Assembly (NCBI RefSeq): GCF_008033135.1
Contig: NZ_CP041335.1
Span: forward strand, 2,547,925 to 2,611,924
Reading direction: 5' to 3'
DNA length: 64,000 bases
Source: Chitinolyticbacter meiyuanensis
GTDB taxonomy: Bacteria > Pseudomonadota > Gammaproteobacteria > Burkholderiales > Chitinibacteraceae
Shown here in pieces: positions 8,208 to 17,102 of the stretch. Within the stretch, counting starts at the first letter, position 1; every line of letters begins with the position of its first letter. The notes beneath the pieces are model-generated. The model ran no database searches. It was not told the DNA's origin and saw only the letters and a list, made by a program, of their open reading frames with translations. The position numbers and the translations under genes are program-made.

Positions 8208-9209
8208 CTACCGCTGCAGCAGTTGCTGCACATAGCGCTGCACACCCTCTTCCACCGTGAGGAAAGCTTCGTCGTAGCCCGCTTCGCGCAGCAACGTGAG
8301 GTCCGCCTCGGTGAAGCTCTGGTACTTGCCCTTCAGCGCATCCGGGAAATCGATGTACTCCAGCAGACCTTGCGCAATCATCTCCTCGCGGGACAACGGC
8401 GCTAGCCCATCTGCAGCACGGCAGCTGTTGACCACGGTGGTGGCGACGTCGTTGAACGGTTGGGCGCGGCCGGTGCCCACGTTGTAGATGCCACAGACTT
8501 CCGGATTGTCGAGGAACCACAGATTGACCTTGACCACATCCTCCACCGAAACGAAGTCGCGGGTGTGGCTGCCAGGGCCGTAGCCACCGTATTCGCCGAA
8601 TAGCTTCACCTTGCCGGTGGCACGGTACTGGTTGAAATTATGGAAGGCCACCGAAGCCATGCGCTCCTTGTGCCATTCGCGCGAGCCATAGACGTTGAAG
8701 TAGCGAAAGCCCGCCACTTGCGCCGTGATGCGCTCTTCCTCGATGCGCCGGCGCAGCACCTGATCGAACAGCAGCTTGGAATAGCCGTAGACATTCAGCG
8801 GCGCTTCGCAATCCGGATCCTCGTAGAAACCATTCGTGCCGGCACCATAGGTCGCGGCGCTCGATGCGTAGAGGAACTGCACCTCCTCGGCCTGGCACCA
8901 TTCGAACAGGTTGAGCGTGTACTGGTAGTTGTTGTCCATCATGTAGCGGCCGTCGTGCTCCATGGTGTCGGAGCAGGCGCCCTGGTGCAGGATGGCGCTG
9001 ACTTCGCCGTCGAAGCTGCCGGCGGCCAGCTCTTCGATGAAGTCTTGCTTGTCGAGGTAGTGCGCGATCTGGCAATCGACCAGATTGCGGAACTTGTCGC
9101 CGCGCTTGAGATTGTCGACCGCGATGATGTCGGTTTCGCCACGCGCGTTGAGCGCCTTGACGAGATTGGAACCGATAAAGCCGGCTGCGCCGGTGACTAT
9201 GATGGTCAT
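8208..9209 (-). CDS. rfaD: ADP-L-glycero-D-manno-heptose 6-epimerase
   Basis: 333 residues, full length for RfaD/HldD. It epimerises ADP-D-glycero- to ADP-L-glycero-manno-heptose for the lipopolysaccharide inner core. The NADP-binding Rossmann motif [10 protein letters not shown] is at residues 6-15, and the extended SDR catalytic tyrosine and lysine are in [23 protein letters not shown] is specific to the family. The ATG at 9209 follows AAGGACA, which also overlaps the end of the DMP19-like frame. Its pathway partner hldE1 is at 62154-63107. Confidence 0.95.
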   Translation of the reverse strand: MTIIVTGAAGFIGSNLVKALNARGETDIIAVDNLKRGDKFRNLVDCQIAHYLDKQDFIEELAAGSFDGEVSAILHQGACSDTMEHDGRYMMDNNYQYTLNLFEWCQAEEVQFLYASSAATYGAGTNGFYEDPDCEAPLNVYGYSKLLFDQVLRRRIEEERITAQVAGFRYFNVYGSREWHKERMASVAFHNFNQYRATGKVKLFGEYGGYGPGSHTRDFVSVEDVVKVNLWFLDNPEVCGIYNVGTGRAQPFNDVATTVVNSCRAADGLAPLSREEMIAQGLLEYIDFPDALKGKYQSFTEADLTLLREAGYDEAFLTVEEGVQRYVQQLLQR

Positions 9210-9219
9210 GGAAGTGTCC

Positions 9220-9592
9220 TTAAAGCCCGCAGCGGTGCGTCTCGATCCAGGCCGCCAGCAGCGCGTAATTTGCTGCCGAATGCTGCCATGCCACGGCATC
9301 GAGTGCGCCAAAGTCGGCAGTATCCCCGATTTGGCGCCAGAGCTCGATAGCCTCGGCGCAAGCCTGCGCCATCTCCAATGCGCCAATGGCACGATAGGCC
9401 GCAACAAACCAGCACCAATCAGGCCCCACTGCGAAGCCCGGATCAAACTAGATACGCAAAGCCACCGTTGTCGATCAGGCCTTGGGCGGTCACGATCACC
9501 ATCACCGTTCGATCGGCCTCGGCAGCGGTCGAGGGATCGAAACCCCAAGCTTCGATCCGCTCGCACGCCCAAACGATGGGATCAGCCGGCAT
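9220..9592 (-). pseudogene. DMP19/DUF4375-like gene broken by a frameshift
   Basis: Two frames together make one protein of about 124 residues. From the ATG at 9592 (overlapping the GH9 stop by 11 bases) the first reads [16 protein letters not shown] up to [14 protein letters not shown], then stops at 9443. The other frame continues [27 protein letters not shown] to a stop at 9220. LIDNGGFxYxF...AYRAIGAxExA is the conserved core of DMP19/DUF4375-type proteins. One extra base near 9443-9450 explains the break; removing it gives GGFAYLFDPGF. It could be a real pseudogene or a sequencing error. The family call is from memory of its motif. Confidence 0.6.
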
Positions 9593-11351
9593 GCCCCAAG
9601 CGCGTGCATAGCGCTAGCAGCAGCCAGGCGCCATGTGGCATCCATTGCTCGGTCCAGCGCCAGCTGTTGGCCATGGTGACCTCTTCGGTACGGTGGTAAT
9701 CGATGTCTTGGTCGTCATCGAATCCGCCGGTGATGCCATTGCACACGCCGCCAGGGGCATTGAAGAAACCGGGTTCATAGCGTGGATTGTTGCGGCCCCA
9801 GCCCTGCAGCATGCACACGTCGTACGGGTTGGCACCCAACAGCCAATCGAGCGCATATTGCGCGTGCTGCTGCAGCCGCGTCGCGAACTCCGGCTCGCCC
9901 GCGAATAGGACTGCACCGCGTTGGTAGGCGCTGGCGATCGAGCCCAACCGGGCGTTCTCGCCCTGCCACCAGTATTGGGTTTCGTTGTCATGCGGGATGA
10001 AGAACTGCACCTTGCCGGGCTTGCCGAACTGCTTCACATACTGGCGCGGATAGCCGAACGGGTTGCTCACCGCATCGCGGATGGTGATCTCGTAGTTGAA
10101 GGCCAGGCGCAGCGCTGCGCGCACGCGGCCCACCAGCGGATTGTCCGGCGCCACTTCGATGAAGCGCATCAGCGCGACCAGCGGCAAGCCCGCTTCCGCG
10201 GCATGGAAATAGCTGCGCTCGCCAGCACTGTCCGCCTTGAACCAACCCTCGTCGCTTTGCCGCGCCAAAAGCTTGAGCACCCGCCGTGCCGCAGCGTCGG
10301 CGTAGCTGGCCTCGCCAGTGATTGCCAGCAACTCGACGGCAGCGAGCAGCGCACAATAGTCGTCGATGATGTTTTCGGTGCCGTCTTCCAGATACTCGAG
10401 GTTGTGCGCCTCCAGATGGGCAAAGCCTTTGGCCGCGGCGGCCAGGTAGTCTGCCCGATGGAAGCCTTCGCCATCCCGCGGCAATTGCGAGGCGCGCGCC
10501 AAGGCGGCGATGGTAACGCCAGCGCCCTGGCGGTAGGCAGCCTGGTAGCTGGAGAACTTCTCGCCGCCCAACCGGTATTCGCAGATATCGCGCTGGTTTT
10601 CATCCTTGCTCCAGCGATCGAACACCGTCATGTAGAAATAACCGGCCGAATCCTGCAGCCGCATCAGGAAGTCGGCACCATGCAAGGCCTCGTCGACAAA
10701 GCGCTCGTTGAACCACTTGCTGTGAAAGACCATCGCCTCGTCCAGCTTTTCAGGTTCGTCCACGCGCTCGGCAATCCATTCCGGGCGCTGCGGCAACTGG
10801 GCCAGGCTTTCGATCAGGCTCCAGACGGCGATGGGTGTCTGCTGTGGATTCATGTACTGCGCGTAGGACAGGTGCGACAGGTATTTCGACACATCGCCGG
10901 AAGCGTCGTACCAGCCACCGTGCACATCGCGGTACTCATCCGAGCCGAACTTGGGCCGCGCATGGTCGGCCAGATCAAACAGGCCGGTACAACGCTGGCC
11001 CTTGATGTAGTGGACGATGTCGGAAACGAGATGCTCACCGAGCAAGCGGCGGCGGATAGCAAAAGTGTGCGACACCAGTGGTGGCTGCACGGCATCGAGT
11101 GCGAGGAAGTATTCGCCCTCGGTATCCAACGCAGAGAAATCGGCCAGCCAGTAATGCTTGAGCGCGCCCTGTGCCTTGCCCCACCCGGCCACGGTGCCCA
11201 CCGCCTGGAAAGTGCCCCGATGCAGCGCCTCTCGCGTGCGCTGGTCGTAAATGGTGTAGGCCGTATCGGCAAAATCGGCCGGCGCCTCAAGGATGGCGCG
11301 CTTGCGGGAGGCAGGTTCGAAACCGAGGTGATTGAGCAGCAGGCGGGACAT
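9582..11351 (-). CDS. Glycoside hydrolase family 9 protein, probable exo-beta-D-glucosaminidase
   Basis: 589 residues: an N-terminal Ig-like domain (about 1-100, starting SRLLLNHLGFEP), then the (alpha/alpha)6 GH9 barrel. The catalytic base region HGGWYDASGDVSKYL carries D149 and D153; the acid is probably E556 or E557 in HRTEEVTMANSW. No signal peptide is visible, so it should be cytoplasmic. Family 9 members of this layout in vibrios and Photobacterium are exo-beta-D-glucosaminidases acting on chitosan oligosaccharides rather than cellulases. The upstream ROK kinase and the general chitin theme favour that reading, but cellobiose-type activity remains possible. Confidence 0.82.
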   Translation of the reverse strand: MSRLLLNHLGFEPASRKRAILEAPADFADTAYTIYDQRTREALHRGTFQAVGTVAGWGKAQGALKHYWLADFSALDTEGEYFLALDAVQPPLVSHTFAIRRRLLGEHLVSDIVHYIKGQRCTGLFDLADHARPKFGSDEYRDVHGGWYDASGDVSKYLSHLSYAQYMNPQQTPIAVWSLIESLAQLPQRPEWIAERVDEPEKLDEAMVFHSKWFNERFVDEALHGADFLMRLQDSAGYFYMTVFDRWSKDENQRDICEYRLGGEKFSSYQAAYRQGAGVTIAALARASQLPRDGEGFHRADYLAAAAKGFAHLEAHNLEYLEDGTENIIDDYCALLAAVELLAITGEASYADAAARRVLKLLARQSDEGWFKADSAGERSYFHAAEAGLPLVALMRFIEVAPDNPLVGRVRAALRLAFNYEITIRDAVSNPFGYPRQYVKQFGKPGKVQFFIPHDNETQYWWQGENARLGSIASAYQRGAVLFAGEPEFATRLQQHAQYALDWLLGANPYDVCMLQGWGRNNPRYEPGFFNAPGGVCNGITGGFDDDQDIDYHRTEEVTMANSWRWTEQWMPHGAWLLLALCTRLGHAG

Positions 11352-11498
11352 GAAGCAATCCGGATAGATCGAGAAGTGGGGCGATTATCGTCGTGTCGCC
11401 AATGGGCGGGATCGCCAACTGGACTTAAGACAATATCAGCAAATTACCATTCGCCCCCGCCCGACGCCAGACTTGGCTGCACTTCGGCTTGCGTGGAA

Positions 11499-12377
11499 TC
11501 AAACCGGCTGATGCGTCAGATACCAGTTGCGCGCCGCGCCAATCATGCCAGCGTGGTTGCCGGCACTGGCCAGCACCACACCGCTCATGCCGCGAAACTC
11601 AGGCATCAGGATCTCATCCAGCGTTGCGCTGATCTCGGCAAGAAAGCGCGGACCGCGCCCGGTGATGCCGCCTCCCAGCACGACGCGCTCGGGATTGAAC
11701 GCATAGATCAGGTTGGCGATGCCGGTTGCCAGCAGCGACAGCCAATCGCTGACCACCGGCACCAGTCGCGCATCCCCGGCATCGTAACCGGCGAACACGC
11801 TGCGACCATCCCAGGCTGCATCGCCAGTGGCAGCAATCGCGGCACTGACCAGCCCGCGCATCGAGGCGTGGTCCTCCCACAGCTTGCCGTCGATGCGCAT
11901 ATAGCCCCACTCGCCGGCCGCGGCACGATGGCCGCGATACAGCCGGCCATCGATCACGATGCCGCCGCCGATACCAGTGCCGATGGCGATCGCCAGATAG
12001 TGGGCAACGCCCTGCGCCGCACCGCGCCACCCTTCCGCCAGCGCAACACAATTGACGTCGTTCTCGACGGTGACAGGCAGGCGACAGGCCTGTTCCAGTC
12101 GTATCTTCGGCGAAATGCCGATATAGCCCGGGATCGCTTCGGCAGCGGCAAGCACGGTGCCATCGTGCGGTGATACCAGCCCCAGCGTGGACAGCGCGAT
12201 GCCGTGCGGCGCATGCGTAGCGATCAACTCGGTTGCCACTGCTTCGATGCGTGCCAATACGGCTTCCGCACCGGCAGCGCCAGCGGTGGCCATGCTGTGC
12301 GCCAGCAGCACGTCGCCCGCTTCGTTCACCAACCCATACTTGACCTGGGTTCCCCCGATATCGAACGTCAGCAGCAT
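11499..12377 (-). CDS. ROK family sugar kinase lacking the zinc-binding cysteines
   Basis: 292 residues. The ATP phosphate loop LLTFDIGGTQVKYGL is at the N-terminus; NDVNCVALAEGW carries the catalytic aspartate; AIAIGTGIGGGIVIDG follows, and VVLGGGITGRG is near the end. ROK proteins usually continue with G-H and a CxCGxxGCxE zinc site; here the region reads GEWGYMRIDGKLWEDHA, so the histidine and all four cysteines are missing. The ATG overlaps the ung stop by one base (TGATG). Next to a GH9 glucosaminidase-like gene it may phosphorylate glucosamine or glucose. The acceptor sugar is inference. Confidence 0.82.
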   Translation of the reverse strand: MLLTFDIGGTQVKYGLVNEAGDVLLAHSMATAGAAGAEAVLARIEAVATELIATHAPHGIALSTLGLVSPHDGTVLAAAEAIPGYIGISPKIRLEQACRLPVTVENDVNCVALAEGWRGAAQGVAHYLAIAIGTGIGGGIVIDGRLYRGHRAAAGEWGYMRIDGKLWEDHASMRGLVSAAIAATGDAAWDGRSVFAGYDAGDARLVPVVSDWLSLLATGIANLIYAFNPERVVLGGGITGRGPRFLAEISATLDEILMPEFRGMSGVVLASAGNHAGMIGAARNWYLTHQPV

Positions 12378-13054
12378 CAACGGATTTCCCAGTCGATCGG
12401 TGCCTTGCCGACCGATTGCAGGTACTGGTTGGCAGCAGAGAAGTGCCCATTGCCGATGAAGCCACGATGCGCCGACAGCGGCGACGGGTGCGGCGACTCG
12501 AGCACGCAATGGTGCGTGCGGTCGATCAGTGCGCCCTTCTTCTGCGCATGCGCGCCCCAGAGCATGAACACGAGATGGTCGAAATCGTTCGACAACCTGG
12601 CCACCAGCGCATCGGTGAACGGCGCCCAGCCCCGCTTGGCGTGCGAGGCGGCGCAATCGGCTTCTACAGTGAGCGTGCTGTTGAGCAGCAGCACGCCCTG
12701 CTCGGCCCAATGCTGCAGATTGCCGTGTTGCGGCGGCGTCAGACCCAGATCACGCGCCAGCTCCTGCCAGATATTGCGCAGGCTGGGCGGCACCTTTACA
12801 CCACGAGGCACGGAAAAGGCATAGCCATGAGCCTCGCCCGGCCCGTGATATGGGTCCTGCCCCAGAAGCACCACCTTTACTGCGGCAGGCGGCACCGCCT
12901 CCAGCGCCGCGAACCACGCGCCCTTGCGTGGATAGAGGGTAACGCCGGCATCGAGCTCCGCAGCGAGGAAATCGGCCAATTTGTCGAACGACGGTTGCAG
13001 CACCACCGCCGGATCGGCCCACGCTGCGGGCACCATCTGAGCCAGCCAGTTCAT
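12377..13054 (-). CDS. ung: Uracil-DNA glycosylase, family 1
   Basis: 225 residues, usual length. It removes uracil from DNA in base excision repair. Motif A VVLLGQDPYHGPGEAHG holds the catalytic aspartate, and motif B ESPHPSPLSAHRGF the conserved histidine and the loop that enters the minor groove. LLLNSTLTVE completes the uracil pocket. The gene starts 4 bases inside the preceding unknown gene and ends on the ROK kinase start, an arrangement implying co-translation. Confidence 0.95.
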   Translation of the reverse strand: MNWLAQMVPAAWADPAVVLQPSFDKLADFLAAELDAGVTLYPRKGAWFAALEAVPPAAVKVVLLGQDPYHGPGEAHGYAFSVPRGVKVPPSLRNIWQELARDLGLTPPQHGNLQHWAEQGVLLLNSTLTVEADCAASHAKRGWAPFTDALVARLSNDFDHLVFMLWGAHAQKKGALIDRTHHCVLESPHPSPLSAHRGFIGNGHFSAANQYLQSVGKAPIDWEIR

Positions 13055-13536
13055 GTGGCCGCCTCGCGTTCGCGGCGGATCTGCTCGCGGTGATGTCGGA
13101 AAACCATGCGCTCGAATGCCTCTTTCAGTAAATCATCGTGGATCAGCCAGTGCGCGGTGATACGGTGGCCGCGTCCGACCGGCTCACACGCCACCACATG
13201 GGCAGGCAGCGTTAATAAATAAGGCAGCGTGGCGCTAGGGCTGAAGCCAAGCCAGCCGTGTTCACCGGCGATCAACGGGCTTTCCTGTCCCCACACCACG
13301 TGCTCGATACCGATGCGCATCGGCACGGCAGGCGGCAGTTGCGGCGTGATCAGGCGCGCCAGCCACACCAGCTGCAGGTCGAGCTTGGCCTCGTGCTCTC
13401 CTGGCTCGTCAGCCACCGGGTGCTCCATCGCGGCAAGCACATGCAGAAAGCGCGCCGCCTCAAAGGCACTCTGGCGCGCTTCGGCCAGCCATTGATGTGG
13501 CAGCCGGGCATCGAAATAAACGCCATCCTTGATCAT
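13051..13536 (-). CDS. Conserved protein of unknown function, possibly atypical PilZ
   Basis: 161 residues from the ATG at 13536; a frame extension upstream is unsupported. It is mostly soluble, with a helical N-terminal part (EAARFLHVLAAMEHPV) and a beta-rich middle (MRIGIEHVVWGQ, GWLGFSPSATLPYLL). The basic C-terminal helix FERMVFRHHREQIRRER resembles the ends of some PilZ-type cyclic-di-GMP receptors. The canonical RxxxR and DxSxxG motifs are not visible, so this is only a hint. It lies 28 bases downstream of the rRNA methyltransferase-like gene and overlaps ung by 4. Confidence 0.75.
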   Translation of the reverse strand: MIKDGVYFDARLPHQWLAEARQSAFEAARFLHVLAAMEHPVADEPGEHEAKLDLQLVWLARLITPQLPPAVPMRIGIEHVVWGQESPLIAGEHGWLGFSPSATLPYLLTLPAHVVACEPVGRGHRITAHWLIHDDLLKEAFERMVFRHHREQIRREREAAT

Positions 13537-13564
13537 GGCCGCACTCCGTTCCTTGATGCGTCCA

Positions 13565-14350
13565 TTATACCGCCGCCCCCAGGCCGGCCTGGCGCACCCG
13601 CTCATAGAGGCAGATCGCGGCAGCAGCGCCAACGTTGAGCGATTCGATCCCCGTCACCATCGGAATGCGCAGCCGCAGGCCGGCACGTGCGGCGAGCTCG
13701 TCACTGACGCCAGAGCCTTCCGCTCCAACGACCAGCGCCAACGGACCGGAGAGATCGGCGGCGTACAGATCGACGGCGCCGTCGAGCAAGGTCGCAGCGA
13801 TGCGCCCCTCGAAGCGGTCCGCAAACGCCAGCAAATCGGCCCGCTCGACCAGATCGAGTACGAATTGCGCGCCCATCCCGGCACGCAGCACCTTGGGTGA
13901 CCAGATGTCGGCGCAGCCCGGAGACAACAATACCTGTTGCACACCCGCTGCTGCCGCCGTACGCAGAATGGCGCCAACGTTACCGGGATCCTGCACGCCA
14001 TCGAGCAGCAGGCACAGGCCATCCTGCCGCACCGATTTCGGTTCGGGAATGCTGACCATTGCCAGCACCCCGCTGGGGCTGGGCAACTCGGAAAGCGCGG
14101 TATAGAGCTCGTCGCTCAGCACATTCAACGGTGCCGGCGTGCGGGCGCGCAGCGCAACGATCTCCGGATTGGCAAAGCCAGCCTCGGTCACGACCAAACG
14201 CTCGATCGACCAGCCAGCATCAAGCGCACTCGCCAGTAGGTGCGGGCCATCGAGCAGCGTCTGCCTGCTCTTTAGCCGCTCGCGCCGCAACGTCGCCAGC
14301 TTGTGCAGTTGTTTGAACAACGGATTTTGATGCGAATGTATGAAATCCAT
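13565..14350 (-). CDS. TrmH/SpoU family RNA 2'-O-methyltransferase
   Basis: 261 residues. An N-terminal RNA-binding substrate domain (HSHQNPLFKQLHKLATLR, KSRQTLLDGPHLL) precedes a SPOUT knotted domain. The three SPOUT motifs are present: LLDGVQDPGNVGAILRTA, LVVGAEGSGVSDEL and IPMVTGIESLNVGAAAAI. It would methylate a ribose 2'-OH in rRNA or tRNA using S-adenosylmethionine. It is related to RlmB but the target cannot be assigned. The gene follows mltB on the same strand by 40 bases. Confidence 0.88.
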   Translation of the reverse strand: MDFIHSHQNPLFKQLHKLATLRRERLKSRQTLLDGPHLLASALDAGWSIERLVVTEAGFANPEIVALRARTPAPLNVLSDELYTALSELPSPSGVLAMVSIPEPKSVRQDGLCLLLDGVQDPGNVGAILRTAAAAGVQQVLLSPGCADIWSPKVLRAGMGAQFVLDLVERADLLAFADRFEGRIAATLLDGAVDLYAADLSGPLALVVGAEGSGVSDELAARAGLRLRIPMVTGIESLNVGAAAAICLYERVRQAGLGAAV

Positions 14351-14390
14351 GAAGCGGATTGTAGCGCGCGCCCTGCGGCGCGTTCAGGCC

Positions 14391-15425
14391 TCAGCGCTTG
14401 CGTTTGGCCTTGGCAACCGGCGCCGGCTTCAGATCCACCTCGTCGGTATAGGCTTGGCGGATCGCTTGGGCGAGCTCCACCACCGCCGTTGCGTAGTGCT
14501 TGCTGCGGTTGTAGCGGGTGATCGCGTAGAAGTTGCTGAAGCCCAAGTAATAGCGCTCGACGCCGGGCTCGGTTTCCAATGTGAACACCACCGCAGGTGC
14601 AGCTGAGTCGAGCTCGGTGATCGGCTGCACGCCGAGCGTCATCAAATCGCCGGCACTGCGGGTGAGGTCGAACGGCTGCGCCATGATATCTGCGAGCTGG
14701 TGATCCGGCGCCACATTGACCGCAGTGATGTCCGGGCCATGACGCTGCCAGCCGTGCTCGGCAAGGTAGTGGGCAACGCTCGCGACCACGTCGTCGGCGG
14801 TGCCCCAGATGTCGCGATGCGCATCGCCATTCCAATCCACCGCCCATTGCCGGTAGCTCGATGGCATGAACTGCGGCCAGCCCATCGCCCCGGCATAGGA
14901 GCCAGTGAACGACAGCGGGTCTTCCCGTTCCTCGCGCGCCAGCACCAGGAATTCGGTCAGCTCCTTGCGGAAGAAATCGGCGCGGCGCGGGTAGTCGAAG
15001 GCCATGGTGGTCAGCACGTCCAGCACGCGGTAGTTGCCGGTGCTACGGCCGTAGTTGGTCTCGATGCCGACGATGGCGGTAATCACTTCCTGCGGCACAC
15101 CGTAGCGCTGGTACACCGCATCGAGCTGCTCCTGATAGCGCCGCATGAAGCGGGCGCCGCCTTCGATGCGCGATTTCACCAGGAAGTTGCCGCGGAACTG
15201 GTACCACGGCTTGCTGGTGCCCGGTTTGTCGAAGTATTCGAGGATCTGCGGCTGCGGTGTCACACGGGCGAACAGCGCATCGAGCTCGGCCCGATCGAAC
15301 TGCTGGGCAATGGCCACTTCATCGAGGTATTGCGTCACCTCGGGGCGGGCCAGCAGCGTTTCATCAGCGTGGGACAAGGGGGCAAGCAGGGCAAGCAGGA
15401 ACAGCGAATTGCGCAGGCGGGACAT
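14391..15425 (-). CDS. mltB: Lytic murein transglycosylase B
   Basis: 344 residues. Signal peptide SRLRNSLFLLALLAPLSHA from the ATG at 15425; there is no lipobox cysteine, so it may be soluble in the periplasm (SltB-like) rather than a lipoprotein. The catalytic glutamate is in VGIETNYGRSTG. GAMGWPQFMPSSYRQWAVD and NRSKHYATAVVELAQAI are typical of family 3 lytic transglycosylases, which cleave MurNAc-GlcNAc bonds forming 1,6-anhydro ends. A lysine/arginine tail KAKRKR ends the protein. Upstream frame extension rejected. Confidence 0.9.
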   Translation of the reverse strand: MSRLRNSLFLLALLAPLSHADETLLARPEVTQYLDEVAIAQQFDRAELDALFARVTPQPQILEYFDKPGTSKPWYQFRGNFLVKSRIEGGARFMRRYQEQLDAVYQRYGVPQEVITAIVGIETNYGRSTGNYRVLDVLTTMAFDYPRRADFFRKELTEFLVLAREEREDPLSFTGSYAGAMGWPQFMPSSYRQWAVDWNGDAHRDIWGTADDVVASVAHYLAEHGWQRHGPDITAVNVAPDHQLADIMAQPFDLTRSAGDLMTLGVQPITELDSAAPAVVFTLETEPGVERYYLGFSNFYAITRYNRSKHYATAVVELAQAIRQAYTDEVDLKPAPVAKAKRKR

Positions 15426-15551
15426 GCAGACTTCCGGCAGGGCGGCGCGAACGCCGCGTTGAAGAGGTGGCCCGATTGTAGCCAGCAGCCCGCAGGCAGG
15501 GAAAGCCAGCCAGCGACGACGCACCGGGCCAGCGTCTTCCTAACAACGCCA

Positions 15552-16949
15552 TCACGCGCTGGGGTGAGTCATGTCGAGCGGCACGATCCAGCGATCGTAT
15601 TCCTCGGCCGTGACATGGCCGGATGCCAGCGCGGCCTGCTTCAAGGTCAGCCCCTGCTTGTGCGCGTGCTTGGCAATCGCTGCCGCATGGTCGTAACCGA
15701 TATGGCGGTTCAGCGCCGTCACCAGCATCAGGTTCTGCGCGAGGTTGGCCTCGATCCGCGGCAGGTTGGGCGCAAGGCCCTGGGCACAATGCGTATCGAA
15801 CGCCAGGCAGGCATCGGCCAGCAGTGCAATGCTCTCCAGCACGTTGTGCACCATCACCGGCTTGTACACATTGAGCTGGAAATTGCCCTGGCTGCCGGCG
15901 AACGCCACCGTGGCATCGTTGCCGAACACCTGGGCGCAGACCATGGTCAGCGCCTCGCACTGGGTGGGATTGACCTTGCCCGGCATGATGGACGATCCCG
16001 GCTCGTTCTCCGGGATGGTGTACTCGCCGATGCCGCAGCGCGGGCCGCTCGCCAGCCAGCGTACGTCGTTGGCGAGCTTGAACAGCCCGCCGGCCAGCGT
16101 GCGCAGCGCGGCCGAGGTCTGCACCAGCGCATCGTGCGCCGACAGCGCGAAGAACTTGTCCGGTGCGTCGACGAAGGCCTCGCCAGTCAGCGCCGCAATC
16201 CGCGCAGCGCAGCGGGCGCCGAACTCCGGATGCGCGTTGAGCCCGGTGCCGACCGCGGTGCCGCCGATGGCAAGCTGCAGCACGCCTTCCTGCGCCTGGC
16301 GCACCGCCGCCAGACCAAAATCGAGCTGGGCCACCCAGGCGCCGATTTCCTGCCCCACCGTTACCGGCGTGGCGTCCTGCAGGTGGGTGCGGCCGGTCTT
16401 GACCACGCCGGCGTAGCGCGTGGCCTTGTCGGCCAGCGTATTGCGCAACGTCGTCACTGCCGGCAGCAGCCCATGCACCACTTGCTCCACCACCGCGATA
16501 TGCATGGCGGTGGGAAAGGTGTCGTTCGAGCTTTGCCCGCGATTCACATGGTCGTTGGGATGCACCGGCTGCTTGCTGCCGCGCTGCCCGCCGGCCAGCT
16601 CGATGGCGCGGTTGGCAATCACCTCGTTGGCGTTCATGTTCGATTGCGTGCCCGAGCCGGTCTGGAATACCACCAGCGGAAATTCGGCATCAAGCCGGCC
16701 TTCGATCACCTCGTCCGCCGCCCGAACGATCAGCGTCGCCACCGCCTCGGGCAATTCGCCCAGCTCGGCATTGGCCTCTGCCGCAGCGCGCTTGAGAATG
16801 CCGAGTGCACGGATCATCGGTCGCTGCCAGCGAAAGCGTGCCACGCCGATGGGGAAATTCTCGATCGAGCGTTGCGTCTGTGCGCCCCAATAGCGCTCGG
16901 CCGGCACCTCGATGGCGCCCATGGTGTCGGTTTCGGTTCGGGTGTTCAT
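15552..16949 (-). CDS. fumC: Fumarate hydratase class II
   Basis: 465 residues, the family's normal length. It interconverts fumarate and malate in the TCA cycle without an iron-sulfur cluster. The superfamily signature [15 protein letters not shown] carries the catalytic serine; [19 protein letters not shown] and [16 protein letters not shown] complete the tetrameric active site. It is a single gene on the minus strand, about 125 bases upstream of mltB and divergent from ftsK. Confidence 0.95.
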   Translation of the reverse strand: MNTRTETDTMGAIEVPAERYWGAQTQRSIENFPIGVARFRWQRPMIRALGILKRAAAEANAELGELPEAVATLIVRAADEVIEGRLDAEFPLVVFQTGSGTQSNMNANEVIANRAIELAGGQRGSKQPVHPNDHVNRGQSSNDTFPTAMHIAVVEQVVHGLLPAVTTLRNTLADKATRYAGVVKTGRTHLQDATPVTVGQEIGAWVAQLDFGLAAVRQAQEGVLQLAIGGTAVGTGLNAHPEFGARCAARIAALTGEAFVDAPDKFFALSAHDALVQTSAALRTLAGGLFKLANDVRWLASGPRCGIGEYTIPENEPGSSIMPGKVNPTQCEALTMVCAQVFGNDATVAFAGSQGNFQLNVYKPVMVHNVLESIALLADACLAFDTHCAQGLAPNLPRIEANLAQNLMLVTALNRHIGYDHAAAIAKHAHKQGLTLKQAALASGHVTAEEYDRWIVPLDMTHPSA

Positions 16950-17102
16950 GCGGTGCTCCGGAGGGAATCAGGCTGTCCACCAGTAACGGCCCGCCATCGG
17001 CGCAAGTCAAGCCGAAAACCGCCCGTGCGCCACAATGGCCGATGCCGTCGGCGCACCGGTTGCCTGTGGTAAGCTGCCAGCGATTCCTGCCGGGCCGGCG
17101 AC

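Noticed and set aside
9921..12173. Long plus-strand open frame (about 750 codons) opposite GH9 and the ROK kinase
   Set aside because: It is antisense to two genes with clear family motifs; high GC keeps the opposite frame open. Composition is rich in H, R, Q without recognisable motifs.
14700..17072. Plus-strand open frame of about 790 codons opposite mltB and fumC
   Set aside because: Shadow of two well-supported genes; no domain pattern.
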